Below, one piece after another: positions 54,377 through 62,068 of a DNA stretch of 64,000 nucleotides. The translations under genes were made by a program, and so were the position numbers. Under the pieces are notes generated by a model that was not told the DNA's origin, ran no database searches, and worked only from the letters and a program-made list of their open reading frames with translations. Positions within the stretch are counted from its first letter, which is position 1; every line of letters starts with the position of its first letter. The DNA comes from Paenibacillus thermotolerans (GTDB lineage: Bacteria > Bacillota > Bacilli > Paenibacillales > YIM-B00363). Where the stretch lies: the NCBI RefSeq assembly GCF_028745515.1, contig NZ_JAQZSG010000001.1, positions 248,001 through 312,000 of the forward strand, given 5' to 3'.

Positions 54377-56239
54377 TTAATTTGCGGCTTCTCCGAGGAG
54401 CCGGTTGACCTGCTCCAGCTGCGCCTTCTCTTCCTCCGATAATTGTTCCTTGGCGATCAGGACGGCTTGGCGAAGCTTTAATATGCGGATGCGTTCCGTA
54501 TCGCCGGTCGGCTGCATCTCTGCTTTTCCGCCGCTCAACCGCTCCTCGTATTCGGCGAAGCTGCCTTCATACAGCCGCCAGCCGCCTCGCCCGTCAAGCG
54601 CGACGACCTTGCTTGCGAGCGCGCGAAGCAAGTACCGGTCGTGCGAAACGACAACGAACGCCCCATTGTACGCCGCAAGCGCCTCCTCCATTCGCTCCCG
54701 GGTATCGATGTCCAAGTAGTTGGTCGGTTCGTCGAGCACGAGCAAATTCGCGCCGCTGAAATACAGCTGAAGAAACGCCACCCGGCATTTTTCGCCCATG
54801 CTTAAGCTTCCGATCTCCTTATACACCGAGTCCCTGGAAAATAAGAAGCATCCGAGAATCGTCCGCGCGAACGATTCGGTCATCCCGGGAATCGTCAGCA
54901 GACTGTCGAGGATCGTCGTGCTCTGCCGAAGGCTTTGAAGCTGCTGCGAAAAATAGCCGATTTTCAGCTCCGGATGGCGCGTAACGGTTCCTTCCCGCGG
55001 GGTCAGCTCGCCGATGATCAGCTTAAGCAGCGTCGATTTGCCGGCGCCGTTCGGCCCGACGACCGCCACGCGATCCCCGCGTTTGACGGTGAGCGTCGCG
55101 CCTGAAAATAACGGCGGCAGCGAATGCTCGTAAGCGAACCGGATCCGGTCGACATGGATGAGCGTCTTCGCTTCAAAGGCGGCGGACTCCAAGCGCATCC
55201 GGAGCTGCTCCGAATCGCGAGGCTGCTCCACCTTGTTGGATTCGAGTCGCTCGAGCTCTTTTTGCTTCGCGTGGTATCTTGCCGTATGCTTGTTCGCCCG
55301 CGCCGCGTAATACGGCTTCGCGGCGCCGACCTCCGCCTTGGCCGCCTGGCGGCTCGCCTTCAAATACCATTGCTGGTACATGCGAATCGATTCGAGCAGC
55401 TTTTCCTTCTCGGCTTCCTGCTTTCGGTAGAGCATCTCCTGCGTCTTTCGCTCGAGCTCCTTCTGCTCCCGGTACGCCCTGTAGTTGCCGTTGTACGACC
55501 TTACGCCTTGGGGCTGCAGCTCGAGTATGCGCTCGGCGGTTGCGTCCAGGAAGGCGCGGTCGTGCGACACCATCAGAATCGTGCCGGGATAAGAGCGCAC
55601 CCATTCCTGCAGCCATAGCATCGTCTCTTCGTCGACATGGTTCGTCGGCTCATCCAGCAGCAGCACCTTCGGCTTTCGTGCGAGCAATCTGGCTAGCCCT
55701 GCCTTTGTTTGCTGTCCGCCGCTCAGCTGGTCATACGGCAGCTCCCACAGGCGAGCTTCGAGCCCCGCCTGCTTCATCGCCCGCTCCACCTCCGCCTCCC
55801 AGCCGTAGCCGTCGCTCGCGGCATAGCGCTCATAGGCGGAACCGTAGCGGGCGAGCGCGTCCTCCCAATCGACGGCAGCGTCGCCTCCTCCGGCCTGCCC
55901 GCTCAGCTTCTCGAGCTCTTCCTGCCGGCGGAGCAGCTCGCAGCGGGCTTCGTTCATTCGCGGGGTTCCGGCGCGCACATAGTCGATTGTCCTCTGCCCG
56001 GGCGGCGCTTCGGCGGCTTGCTGCAGCCAGCCCCACTCCTCCGGGCTGACGAACCGCTGCACCTGCCCTTCTTCGGGCTCGATGGCACCTTGCAATATGC
56101 CGAGCAATGTCGTTTTTCCGGCGCCTTTTCGGCCCAGCAGCGCGGCGTGCTCCCCTTCCTTCAGCTCCAGGTCGACGCCGCTGAACAGCGGAGCGCCTTG
56201 TACGCTGAATCCGATTCCTTTCGCTTTCACGATAAACAT
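54377..56239 (-). CDS. ABC-F family ATPase (ribosomal-protection type likely)
   Basis: 620 residues, two ABC cassettes and no membrane segment. Cassette 1 has Walker A GRKGAGKTT, signature LSGGQQTK and Walker B LLLDEPTNHVDEE. Cassette 2 has GPNGAGKST, signature SMGEKCR and LVLDEPTNYLDID. A long charged interdomain linker (about 270-370, KELERKTQEMLYRKQEAEKEK) is typical of ABC-F proteins that reach into the ribosomal P/E site. GGAGGCG precedes the ATG at 56239. The leader with an attenuator-like terminator supports antibiotic-inducible expression; the drug range is unknown. Confidence 0.88.
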   Translation of the reverse strand: MFIVKAKGIGFSVQGAPLFSGVDLELKEGEHAALLGRKGAGKTTLLGILQGAIEPEEGQVQRFVSPEEWGWLQQAAEAPPGQRTIDYVRAGTPRMNEARCELLRRQEELEKLSGQAGGGDAAVDWEDALARYGSAYERYAASDGYGWEAEVERAMKQAGLEARLWELPYDQLSGGQQTKAGLARLLARKPKVLLLDEPTNHVDEETMLWLQEWVRSYPGTILMVSHDRAFLDATAERILELQPQGVRSYNGNYRAYREQKELERKTQEMLYRKQEAEKEKLLESIRMYQQWYLKASRQAAKAEVGAAKPYYAARANKHTARYHAKQKELERLESNKVEQPRDSEQLRMRLESAAFEAKTLIHVDRIRFAYEHSLPPLFSGATLTVKRGDRVAVVGPNGAGKSTLLKLIIGELTPREGTVTRHPELKIGYFSQQLQSLRQSTTILDSLLTIPGMTESFARTILGCFLFSRDSVYKEIGSLSMGEKCRVAFLQLYFSGANLLVLDEPTNYLDIDTRERMEEALAAYNGAFVVVSHDRYLLRALASKVVALDGRGGWRLYEGSFAEYEERLSGGKAEMQPTGDTERIRILKLRQAVLIAKEQLSEEEKAQLEQVNRLLGEAAN

Positions 56240-56299
56240 ATAAACATCGCCTCCGGTACGTATTCGTTTGTGGCAGTAACCGGATGCGGCAGGCGCAAT

Positions 56300-56335
56300 A
56301 AAAAAGCCCGGCAGCAGCTTTGCAGCTGCCCGGGC
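56300..56335 (-). terminator. Attenuator-like terminator in the ABC-F leader
   Basis: Minus strand GCCCGGGCAGCTGC/GCAGCTGCTGCCGGGC-type hairpin (56306-56335), then six T. It stands about 60 bases before the ABC-F start and 70 after the leader ORF stop. A CCGGGC inside the leader ORF (56461-56466) could pair with its left arm as an antiterminator. Confidence 0.75.
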
Positions 56336-56404
56336 TCGGATGAAAAGCATCGTAAAGGAACGGTGAAATACACGGCGTATATCCGAATCAACCGCACGAC
56401 ACGG

Positions 56405-56515
56405 CTATATCCGCCACGTCATGAGTCCGGCCCCGTAAACACACTGATCCCGCTTCATCCGCCCGGTAACAGGCGCTTGCCGCATCGTTCGCGTCAAGTT
56501 CGTAAGCGTAAGCAT
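56405..56515 (-). CDS. Possible 36-residue leader peptide of the ABC-F gene
   Basis: ATG at 56515 to TAG at 56405, encoding MLTLTNLTRTMRQAP...GLMTWRI. It begins five bases after a minimal ORF (ATG AAG CAA TAA) that follows AAGGAGG. Leader ORFs before ABC-F and rRNA-methylase genes act as ribosome-stalling sensors. Coding is not proven; it could be chance. Confidence 0.4.
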   Translation of the reverse strand: MLTLTNLTRTMRQAPVTGRMKRDQCVYGAGLMTWRI

Positions 56516-56568
56516 CAGTGTTATTGCTTCATCGGTCTACGGAGACCTCCTTGATTGGATTCTTTGTG

Positions 56569-56597
56569 AGTTTACAACATTTTGCCGCGGAATACAA
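56569..56597 (-). promoter_or_regulatory. Possible promoter of the ABC-F leader
   Basis: Minus strand TTGTAT (56592-56597), 17-base spacer, TAAACT (56569-56574), just upstream of AAGGAGG. Moderate match only. Confidence 0.35.
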
Positions 56598-56650
56598 TAA
56601 TGTCGTTGGCTCGAATCGATCCGCTGCCGGTTAGAGAGTGCGGAGCTGCC

Positions 56651-57034
56651 TTAGTGCAGCGCCGCCTCGTCATCCGTACGCGCCGGTTTGCGCACCGTAA
56701 TCTGCACGATATCCCCGAACGGAATCCATACGGTTTCTTCCCTGCTTGCCAGCTTCACGTAACGGCCGAGCGGATCGACCTTCTCGACGATGCCGACGCT
56801 CGTCTCGTCCTCGAACGGCCCGAACACCGTAACGGCCGTCTCCGAGCCGCTTTCGAGCGCCTCCGCCAGCGCGAGCGACAGCTCCTCGATCCGCTGTTCG
56901 TCCAGCTCCGGCTTGGCCCGCTCTCCGAGCCGGCTCCGATGGGTGCGAATCGCTTCCTTATGCTGCGGGAGCATCATGCGTGTCGCCTCCCATATTCCGT
57001 TGCCGCGCAATTTTTTGCCGCGTTGCTGTGCCAT
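56651..57034 (-). CDS. yolD: YolD-like protein
   Basis: 127 residues. The C-terminal beta-rich part 'VTVFGPFEDETSVGIVEKVDPLGRYVKLAS...TVWIPFGDIVQI' is the YolD-like domain found next to Y-family polymerases; it is thought to be a UmuD-like partner. The N-terminus is basic. It lies 18 bases after the polymerase gene, in the same SOS-controlled transcript. Confidence 0.9.
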   Translation of the reverse strand: MAQQRGKKLRGNGIWEATRMMLPQHKEAIRTHRSRLGERAKPELDEQRIEELSLALAEALESGSETAVTVFGPFEDETSVGIVEKVDPLGRYVKLASREETVWIPFGDIVQITVRKPARTDDEAALH

Positions 57035-57052
57035 GCTCTTCGCCCCCCTTCT

Positions 57053-58288
57053 TTATTTGTAGTGGCCGCCGATTTTGGCGGCTCGCCCGTACGCCTGCCC
57101 CCCGGGCCCGGCCGAGACGGCCCGTATGAGCGCCGCGACGCCGAAGCGCGCCTTAATATCGTCCGTCGTGCGCTCGAGCGCCCGGAATTTCTCCCGCTCG
57201 TCGTCGAACTCGAGCTGGTACATGTCGTCGCGCACAAGCCCGCCGAGCGCGATCGAGAGCTGCCGCACCGGACGTCCGTTCCAAAATTGATGGAACAGCT
57301 CGACCGCCGCGCGGTATACGTGGTTCGTCACCTGCGTCGGCTGTAGCAGCGTCGTCTGCCGGGAGAAGCCGAAGTCGAACCCGGCGCCGGCGCAGCCGAC
57401 CGACAGCACGCGACCCATCACCCCGCGGAACCGGCACCTGCGGCACACCTCCTCCGCAAGCTCGAGCAGTACGGTCTCGATGTCTCGCTTCTCCCCGTAG
57501 TCCCGCGGCAGCGTCATGCCGTGCCCGATCGCCTGCTGCGCCCCGTCGTGCGTTCCCGGCGTGACCGGCGAATCGTCGATGCCGTTGGCGGTGCGCCACA
57601 GCACCTCGCCGTTGATCCCCCATTTCCGCTTCAGCGTCTCGACCGGAGTTCGGCCCAGGTCGCCGATCGTGTATATGCCCATCCGGTGAAAATGCCGCGT
57701 CATCCGGCTCCCCACGCCGAATAAGCCGTGCACCGGCTTCGGCCAAAGCTCCTTCTCCACGTCCGCCTTCGGCAAATAAAAAATCCCTTCCGCATTCTTC
57801 TTCGCGAACAGGTCGCACGCCATCTTCGCCAGCACCTTGTTGTCGCTGATGCCGACCCGCGCATAGACGCCCGTCTTGTCGCTGATTTCGCGCTGAATGC
57901 GCATCGCCGCCGCCCTTACATCTCCGCCGTGCAGATGCAGGCTGCCCGTCAGCTCGCAAAACTGCTCGTCGATCGAGAACGGCTCGACTGCGTCGGCGTA
58001 GCGCTCCATAATGCGCGTAATTTGCATCGATACGTCGATATACGTCTGCATGCGGGGACGCAGCACGACGAGCTCCGGACATTTGTTCATCGCCTCCCCG
58101 AGCCGTTCCGCCGACGTAACCCCCCATTTCTTCGCGAGAGGGCACGCCGCCAGCACGATCCCGGAGCGAATCTTCGGGTCGCCCGCGACGACGACGGGCC
58201 GGTTCGCGTATTCGGGCCGGCTTGCCTTCTCCACGCTGGCGTAAAAGCTCTGCATATCGACCATCATCACTACTCTCGGCTTCGCCAA
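57053..58288 (-). CDS. Y-family DNA polymerase (DinB/UvrX-like)
   Basis: 411 residues: the catalytic Asp in 'MMVDMQSFYASVEKASRP', 'VLAACPLAKKWGVTSAERLGEA', the Ser-Ile-Asp-Glu in 'EPFSIDEQFCEL', 'GVYARVGISDNKVLAKMACD', thumb HhH 'KPVHGLFGVGSRMTRHFHRMGIYTIGDL'. It performs translesion synthesis. TTG at 58288 with GGGTG at eight bases gives AKPRVVMMVD; an ATG at 58267 is possible. Two LexA boxes lie upstream and yolD follows, the UvrX/YqjW pattern rather than a housekeeping DinB. Confidence 0.92.
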   Translation of the reverse strand: MAKPRVVMMVDMQSFYASVEKASRPEYANRPVVVAGDPKIRSGIVLAACPLAKKWGVTSAERLGEAMNKCPELVVLRPRMQTYIDVSMQITRIMERYADAVEPFSIDEQFCELTGSLHLHGGDVRAAAMRIQREISDKTGVYARVGISDNKVLAKMACDLFAKKNAEGIFYLPKADVEKELWPKPVHGLFGVGSRMTRHFHRMGIYTIGDLGRTPVETLKRKWGINGEVLWRTANGIDDSPVTPGTHDGAQQAIGHGMTLPRDYGEKRDIETVLLELAEEVCRRCRFRGVMGRVLSVGCAGAGFDFGFSRQTTLLQPTQVTNHVYRAAVELFHQFWNGRPVRQLSIALGGLVRDDMYQLEFDDEREKFRALERTTDDIKARFGVAALIRAVSAGPGGQAYGRAAKIGGHYK

Positions 58289-58332
58289 TCCGTCATCACC
58301 CGTTACTTTTCGCAATCGCGAACACAAAAACA

Positions 58333-58384
58333 GGAATATATGTTCGTGTTCCCTTATTATACACCGAACGTATATTCCTATCCA
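58333..58384 (-). promoter_or_regulatory. SOS promoter with two LexA/DinR boxes
   Basis: Minus strand TGGATA (58379-58384), 17-base spacer, TATAAT (58356-58361). One box (CGAACGTATATTCC as read on plus, 58365-58378) fills the spacer. The second (CGAACATATATTCC on minus, 58333-58346) follows the -10. Each matches 13 of 14 positions of the Bacillus consensus CGAACRNRYGTTYC. Confidence 0.88.
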
Positions 58385-58396
58385 GCCCAAAAACCG

Positions 58397-58687
58397 TTAC
58401 CGGAACATATTCCATAATTTGATCAAATGCAGCGCATTGTTCGGATCGATTTTTTGACTGATGATAAAGCGGATAATCTGGTCCGATTGATTGTCGTTCA
58501 GCTTCTCCCCCACCGCCTTCGAGGTAAGCGCGAGCAGTTTTTTGACCTTGGCGCGGTCTTGCAAATCCACCTTGGTGACGTTATTCAGCACCGTTTTGAC
58601 CCGCTCCTTGACGACGGGATCCTTCAGCTTCGTCTTTACTCTCTCCACCAGCTCCGGGCTGATTCCGTATTTTTCGTATGCCGCCAT
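58397..58687 (-). CDS. spoVIF: Stage VI sporulation protein F-like (SpoVIF)
   Basis: 96 residues, helical and charged: 'YEKYGISPELVERVKTKLKDPVVKERVKTVLNNVTKVDLQDRAKVKKLLALTSK' and the C-terminal 'NQSDQIIRFIISQKIDPNNALHLIKLWNMF'. The pattern and size fit the SpoVIF/YjcC family, which helps assemble spore coat proteins. GGGAGG precedes the ATG at 58687. A CATACAATT sequence upstream loosely resembles a late sporulation -10. Confidence 0.75.
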   Translation of the reverse strand: MAAYEKYGISPELVERVKTKLKDPVVKERVKTVLNNVTKVDLQDRAKVKKLLALTSKAVGEKLNDNQSDQIIRFIISQKIDPNNALHLIKLWNMFR

Positions 58688-58822
58688 ATCGTTCCTCCCT
58701 TGCAATGCTGCCGAAAGCTTTTTACTAATTGTATGAATGAAAATCCGCTAAACTGCCTGGCCGTATGAATCAAGCCCAACGAAAAAATGGCACTAGTAAT
58801 TACATACTCCGGCGTCTGCACC

Positions 58823-58856
58823 AAAAAAAGCGCAGCAAGCATAAGCCCGCTGCGCT
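58823..58856 (-). terminator. Rho-independent terminator beyond recG
   Basis: Minus strand AGCGCAGC/GCTGCGCT around an inner GGC-GC pairing, followed by seven T (58823-58829). It lies about 270 bases after the recG stop, leaving the repeat array inside the recG 3' untranslated region. Confidence 0.85.
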
Positions 58857-58897
58857 CAAACATGGTACTCCCTTATACGATCAACTGGACACCAAGT

Positions 58898-59080
58898 GAA
58901 TTGGTGCCAAAGTTTGGTACTAACTCCACCAAAACTACTTGAACCGAAACCGTTTACACCAAAATTTGGTGCTAACCCCATCAAAACTACAGGAACCAAT
59001 CAAGCTAGCACCAAAACTTAGTACTAACCCCGCAAAAACAGCCCAAACCGAGGTGGTTAGCACCAAAAAGTGGTCTAACC
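58898..59080 (+). repeat. Four 52-bp palindromic repeats, family D (recG 3' region)
   Basis: 25-base cores of the AGCACCAAA...TTTGGTGCT type begin at 58900, 58952, 59004 and 59056, exactly 52 bp apart. The flank TCCCTTATACGATC (58869-58882) also borders the family D array at 37141. No gene is seen between 58706 and 59123. Confidence 0.93.
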
Positions 59081-59123
59081 TACCAAATGGAGGCGCACGC
59101 ACTCCATCACGTACGCAACGCGC

Positions 59124-61178
59124 CTAATCCAACTGCTCGCCCTGGAACATCTGCTCCTTCAGGAGCAAGGAACGCAGGGCGGTGTATTTCACGTTCGTCC
59201 AGAACTCGCCGCCCTGCACGAGCGCCGCGGCGTCGTCGCGGGCCGCCTCGAGAACGGCAAAGTCCGCCGACAGGTCGGCCAGCCGAAACTCCGGCGCGCC
59301 GCTCTGCTTCGTGCCGAAAAAATCGCCCGGCCCGCGAAGCTCCAGATCGCGCCGCGCCACCTCAAAGCCGTCGTTCGTCTCCGTCATGACGCGCATCCGC
59401 TCGCGGCCTTGCTCCGACTTCGGGTCGGCGACGAGCACGCAGTACGACTGATGCTCGCCGCGGCCGACCCGGCCCCGCAGCTGATGCAGCTGCGACAGCC
59501 CGAACCGCTCCGCGTCGTACACGACCATCACCGTCGCATTCGGGACGTCCACTCCGACTTCAACGACCGTCGTCGATACGAGCACGCCGAAGGCGCCGTC
59601 CTTAAACCGGCCCATCACCGCTTCCTTATCCGCCGCCGTCATGCGCCCGTGCAGCAGGTCGACTTGCTCCGCGCCGAACACGCCCTGCAAACGCACGCAC
59701 ATATCCAAAGCGTTCTCAAAATCCAGCTTGTCCGATTCTTCAATGAGCGGACAAATCACATACGCTTGCCGCCCCGCCGCCAGCTCCTTGCCGATCATGC
59801 CGAGCACCCGGTCCATCGCGCTGTGCTTCACCCAATACGTCTTGATCGGCAGCCTGCCCTTCGGCAGCTCGTTCAGCGTCGAGACGTCCATATCGCCGAA
59901 CGCGGTGATGGCAAGGGTGCGCGGAATCGGAGTCGCAGTCATCGTCAATACGTCCGGGTTCATTCCTTTCCGGCGCAGAATGGCGCGCTGCTGAACCCCG
60001 AACCGGTGCTGCTCGTCGGTCACGACCAAGCCGAGCGCGTTGAAATATACACCCTCCTGGATCAACGCGTGCGTGCCGACGACGATATCGGTCATGCCGC
60101 TCTGCAGTCCCGCAAGCACGTCTCTTCGCTGCCGCTCCGTCATCGATCCGATCAGCAGCCCCACTTCGACCCCGAGACCGTCGAACAACCGCGACAGCGA
60201 GCGCGCATGCTGCTCCGCGAGTATTTCCGTCGGCACCATCAACGCGCCTTGACGTCCCGCTTTGACGCATGCGTACAGCGCAACGGCGGCGACGACGGTT
60301 TTGCCGGCTCCGACGTCCCCCTGCAGCAGGCGGTTCATCGCATACGGCTCCTCCAAATCGCGCAATATATCGGCAACGACATGCTTCTGGGAGTCGGTCA
60401 GCTCGAACGGGAGCGACCGGACAAACCTCCGCACTTCTTCGCGGTCGAAGGAGTGGGCTACGCCGTCCTTTTTTCTGCGCGTCATCGCCCGGTAAGCCTG
60501 AAGCTTAAGCTGAAACAAAAACAGCTCCTCATATACAAGCCGTCTCCGCGCTTGAACCCCATCATGCTGTCCCGAGGGCTGGTGAATGGCAGCGATCGCC
60601 GCAGATCTGGCAACTAACCGGTACTTGCGCACGAGCTCTTCCGGCAGCCATTCGGGGATCAGATCGCCGTATTGCTGCAAAGCCGTCGCCATCACCTTGC
60701 GAAACCAAGCCTGCGACAGTTCGCCGCCGAGCGCGTACACCGGTTGAACCGTGCCCGCCCGCTGCGTTCCGGCATTCGGAAACTCGCAGGTCGACACGGT
60801 CAGCTGCTTGCGGGCGCGATCCCATTTGCCCGTCAACACGACCTCGCTGCCGGAAGCAAGCTTGTCCTTCAAGTAATGCTGATTGAACCAGACCGCCGTG
60901 AACGAAACGGCCCCGGAGGCGGCCCGGCAAACAAGCCTCGACTTCTTCCTTCCGTACATTTGAAGCGACGGAACGCCCATCAGCACGGCGGATACCGTGA
61001 CCCGCTCTCCGTCCCCGGCCTCCGACAATTCCCGAATGCGAAAATCCTCGTACCGGTGCGGGAAAAACTCAAAAAGACCGCCGACAGAAACAATCCCGAA
61101 GGATGCAAGCTCGCGGGCTTTGGCATCGCCTACGCCGCGCACTTGATCCACCGGGATTTGGAATACGTCTCTCATCAC
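59124..61178 (-). CDS. recG: ATP-dependent DNA helicase RecG
   Basis: 684 residues. The N-terminal wedge/OB domain starts 'IPVDQVRGVGDAKARELASFGI'; helicase motifs are 'LLQGDVGAGKTVVAAVA' (Walker A), 'VVTDEQHRFGVQQR' (DEQH box), 'LTMTATPIPRTLA', 'LLHGRMTAADKEAVM' and 'LHQLRGRVGRGEHQSYC'. It remodels stalled forks and Holliday junctions. The start (GTG 61178 or ATG 61175) overlaps the degV stop. Confidence 0.98.
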   Translation of the reverse strand: MMRDVFQIPVDQVRGVGDAKARELASFGIVSVGGLFEFFPHRYEDFRIRELSEAGDGERVTVSAVLMGVPSLQMYGRKKSRLVCRAASGAVSFTAVWFNQHYLKDKLASGSEVVLTGKWDRARKQLTVSTCEFPNAGTQRAGTVQPVYALGGELSQAWFRKVMATALQQYGDLIPEWLPEELVRKYRLVARSAAIAAIHQPSGQHDGVQARRRLVYEELFLFQLKLQAYRAMTRRKKDGVAHSFDREEVRRFVRSLPFELTDSQKHVVADILRDLEEPYAMNRLLQGDVGAGKTVVAAVALYACVKAGRQGALMVPTEILAEQHARSLSRLFDGLGVEVGLLIGSMTERQRRDVLAGLQSGMTDIVVGTHALIQEGVYFNALGLVVTDEQHRFGVQQRAILRRKGMNPDVLTMTATPIPRTLAITAFGDMDVSTLNELPKGRLPIKTYWVKHSAMDRVLGMIGKELAAGRQAYVICPLIEESDKLDFENALDMCVRLQGVFGAEQVDLLHGRMTAADKEAVMGRFKDGAFGVLVSTTVVEVGVDVPNATVMVVYDAERFGLSQLHQLRGRVGRGEHQSYCVLVADPKSEQGRERMRVMTETNDGFEVARRDLELRGPGDFFGTKQSGAPEFRLADLSADFAVLEAARDDAAALVQGGEFWTNVKYTALRSLLLKEQMFQGEQLD

Positions 61179-62032
61179 GCTTTCGCCGGGGTCATAAACA
61201 GCCCCAGCGTTCCCGGTCCGACGTGGGTGCCGATGACGGGACCAAGCTCATAAAATGATGCGGTTCGTACGTTAAAATGCTCTCTTATAACCTGCTCCAG
61301 CTCTTTGCTCGGCTGCTCCGCGACCGCATGAACGATCGAAATATCGACCTCTTTGCCGTTGAAATCGTTTTTGAGCAATTCCACGATTCGATTCATCGCT
61401 TTGCGGCTGCCTCTCACCCGATCGACCGGGTAGATCGTGCCCTCGTCGTCGATCGATAAAATCGGCTTAATATTCAGCAGCGAACCGAACACCGCCGACG
61501 CTTTGCCGATTCGCCCGTTCTTATGTAAGTACTCGAGCGTATCGACGAGAAAGTACAAGCGGGTCTGCTGCTTCGTCGTTTCGATGAGCTGCAGTATTTG
61601 TTCCGCGCTTGCGCCGGACTGCGCAGCTTCCGCGGCAGCCATCGCAAGTATGCCTACGCCGAGCGATGCGGTTTTGGAGTCGACGATATGAATGTTAGAC
61701 TCCGTACCGAGAAGCGATTTGGCGAGAACGGCGGACTGATACGTGCCGCTGAACGCCGAGGAAAGATGTATCGAAATAATTGCGGTATCCGGCTCTTCCA
61801 ATAATTTTTTGTATTTCTCAAGAAAATCGACGGGAGACGGCTGAGACGTCGTCGGCATCTCCTTCGCCGCCGCAAGCTTCTCGAAAAATTGATCGGCGTG
61901 GATCGTAACGGAGTCGAGATACGTTTCGTTGCCGAAATGAACCTTTAGCGGGACCATCTCGATGCCCAGCCGCTGTCGAATGTCGAGCGGAATGTCCGCC
62001 GTGCTGTCGACGACGATTCGCACGTTTGCCAT
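61175..62032 (-). CDS. degV: DegV-family fatty-acid-binding protein
   Basis: 285 residues: 'RIVVDSTADIPLDIRQRLGIEMVPLKV', 'PTTSQPSPVDFLEKYKKL', 'IHLSSAFSGTYQSA', 'GKASAVFGSLLNIKPILSIDDEG'. The family binds a fatty acid (FakB-like) and presents it to FakA kinases. The FakA-like yloV is just upstream, which supports a FakA-FakB pair. AGGTG precedes the ATG at 62032. Confidence 0.94.
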   Translation of the reverse strand: MANVRIVVDSTADIPLDIRQRLGIEMVPLKVHFGNETYLDSVTIHADQFFEKLAAAKEMPTTSQPSPVDFLEKYKKLLEEPDTAIISIHLSSAFSGTYQSAVLAKSLLGTESNIHIVDSKTASLGVGILAMAAAEAAQSGASAEQILQLIETTKQQTRLYFLVDTLEYLHKNGRIGKASAVFGSLLNIKPILSIDDEGTIYPVDRVRGSRKAMNRIVELLKNDFNGKEVDISIVHAVAEQPSKELEQVIREHFNVRTASFYELGPVIGTHVGPGTLGLFMTPAKA

Positions 62033-62068
62033 AGCACAATTCACCTCATCACGAGTCGGTGGTTTTCC

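Noticed and set aside
56300-56335. Simple terminator for the dinB-yolD transcript
   Set aside because: It lies more than 300 bases past the yolD stop and directly before the ABC-F start, so the attenuator reading is preferred, though both could hold.
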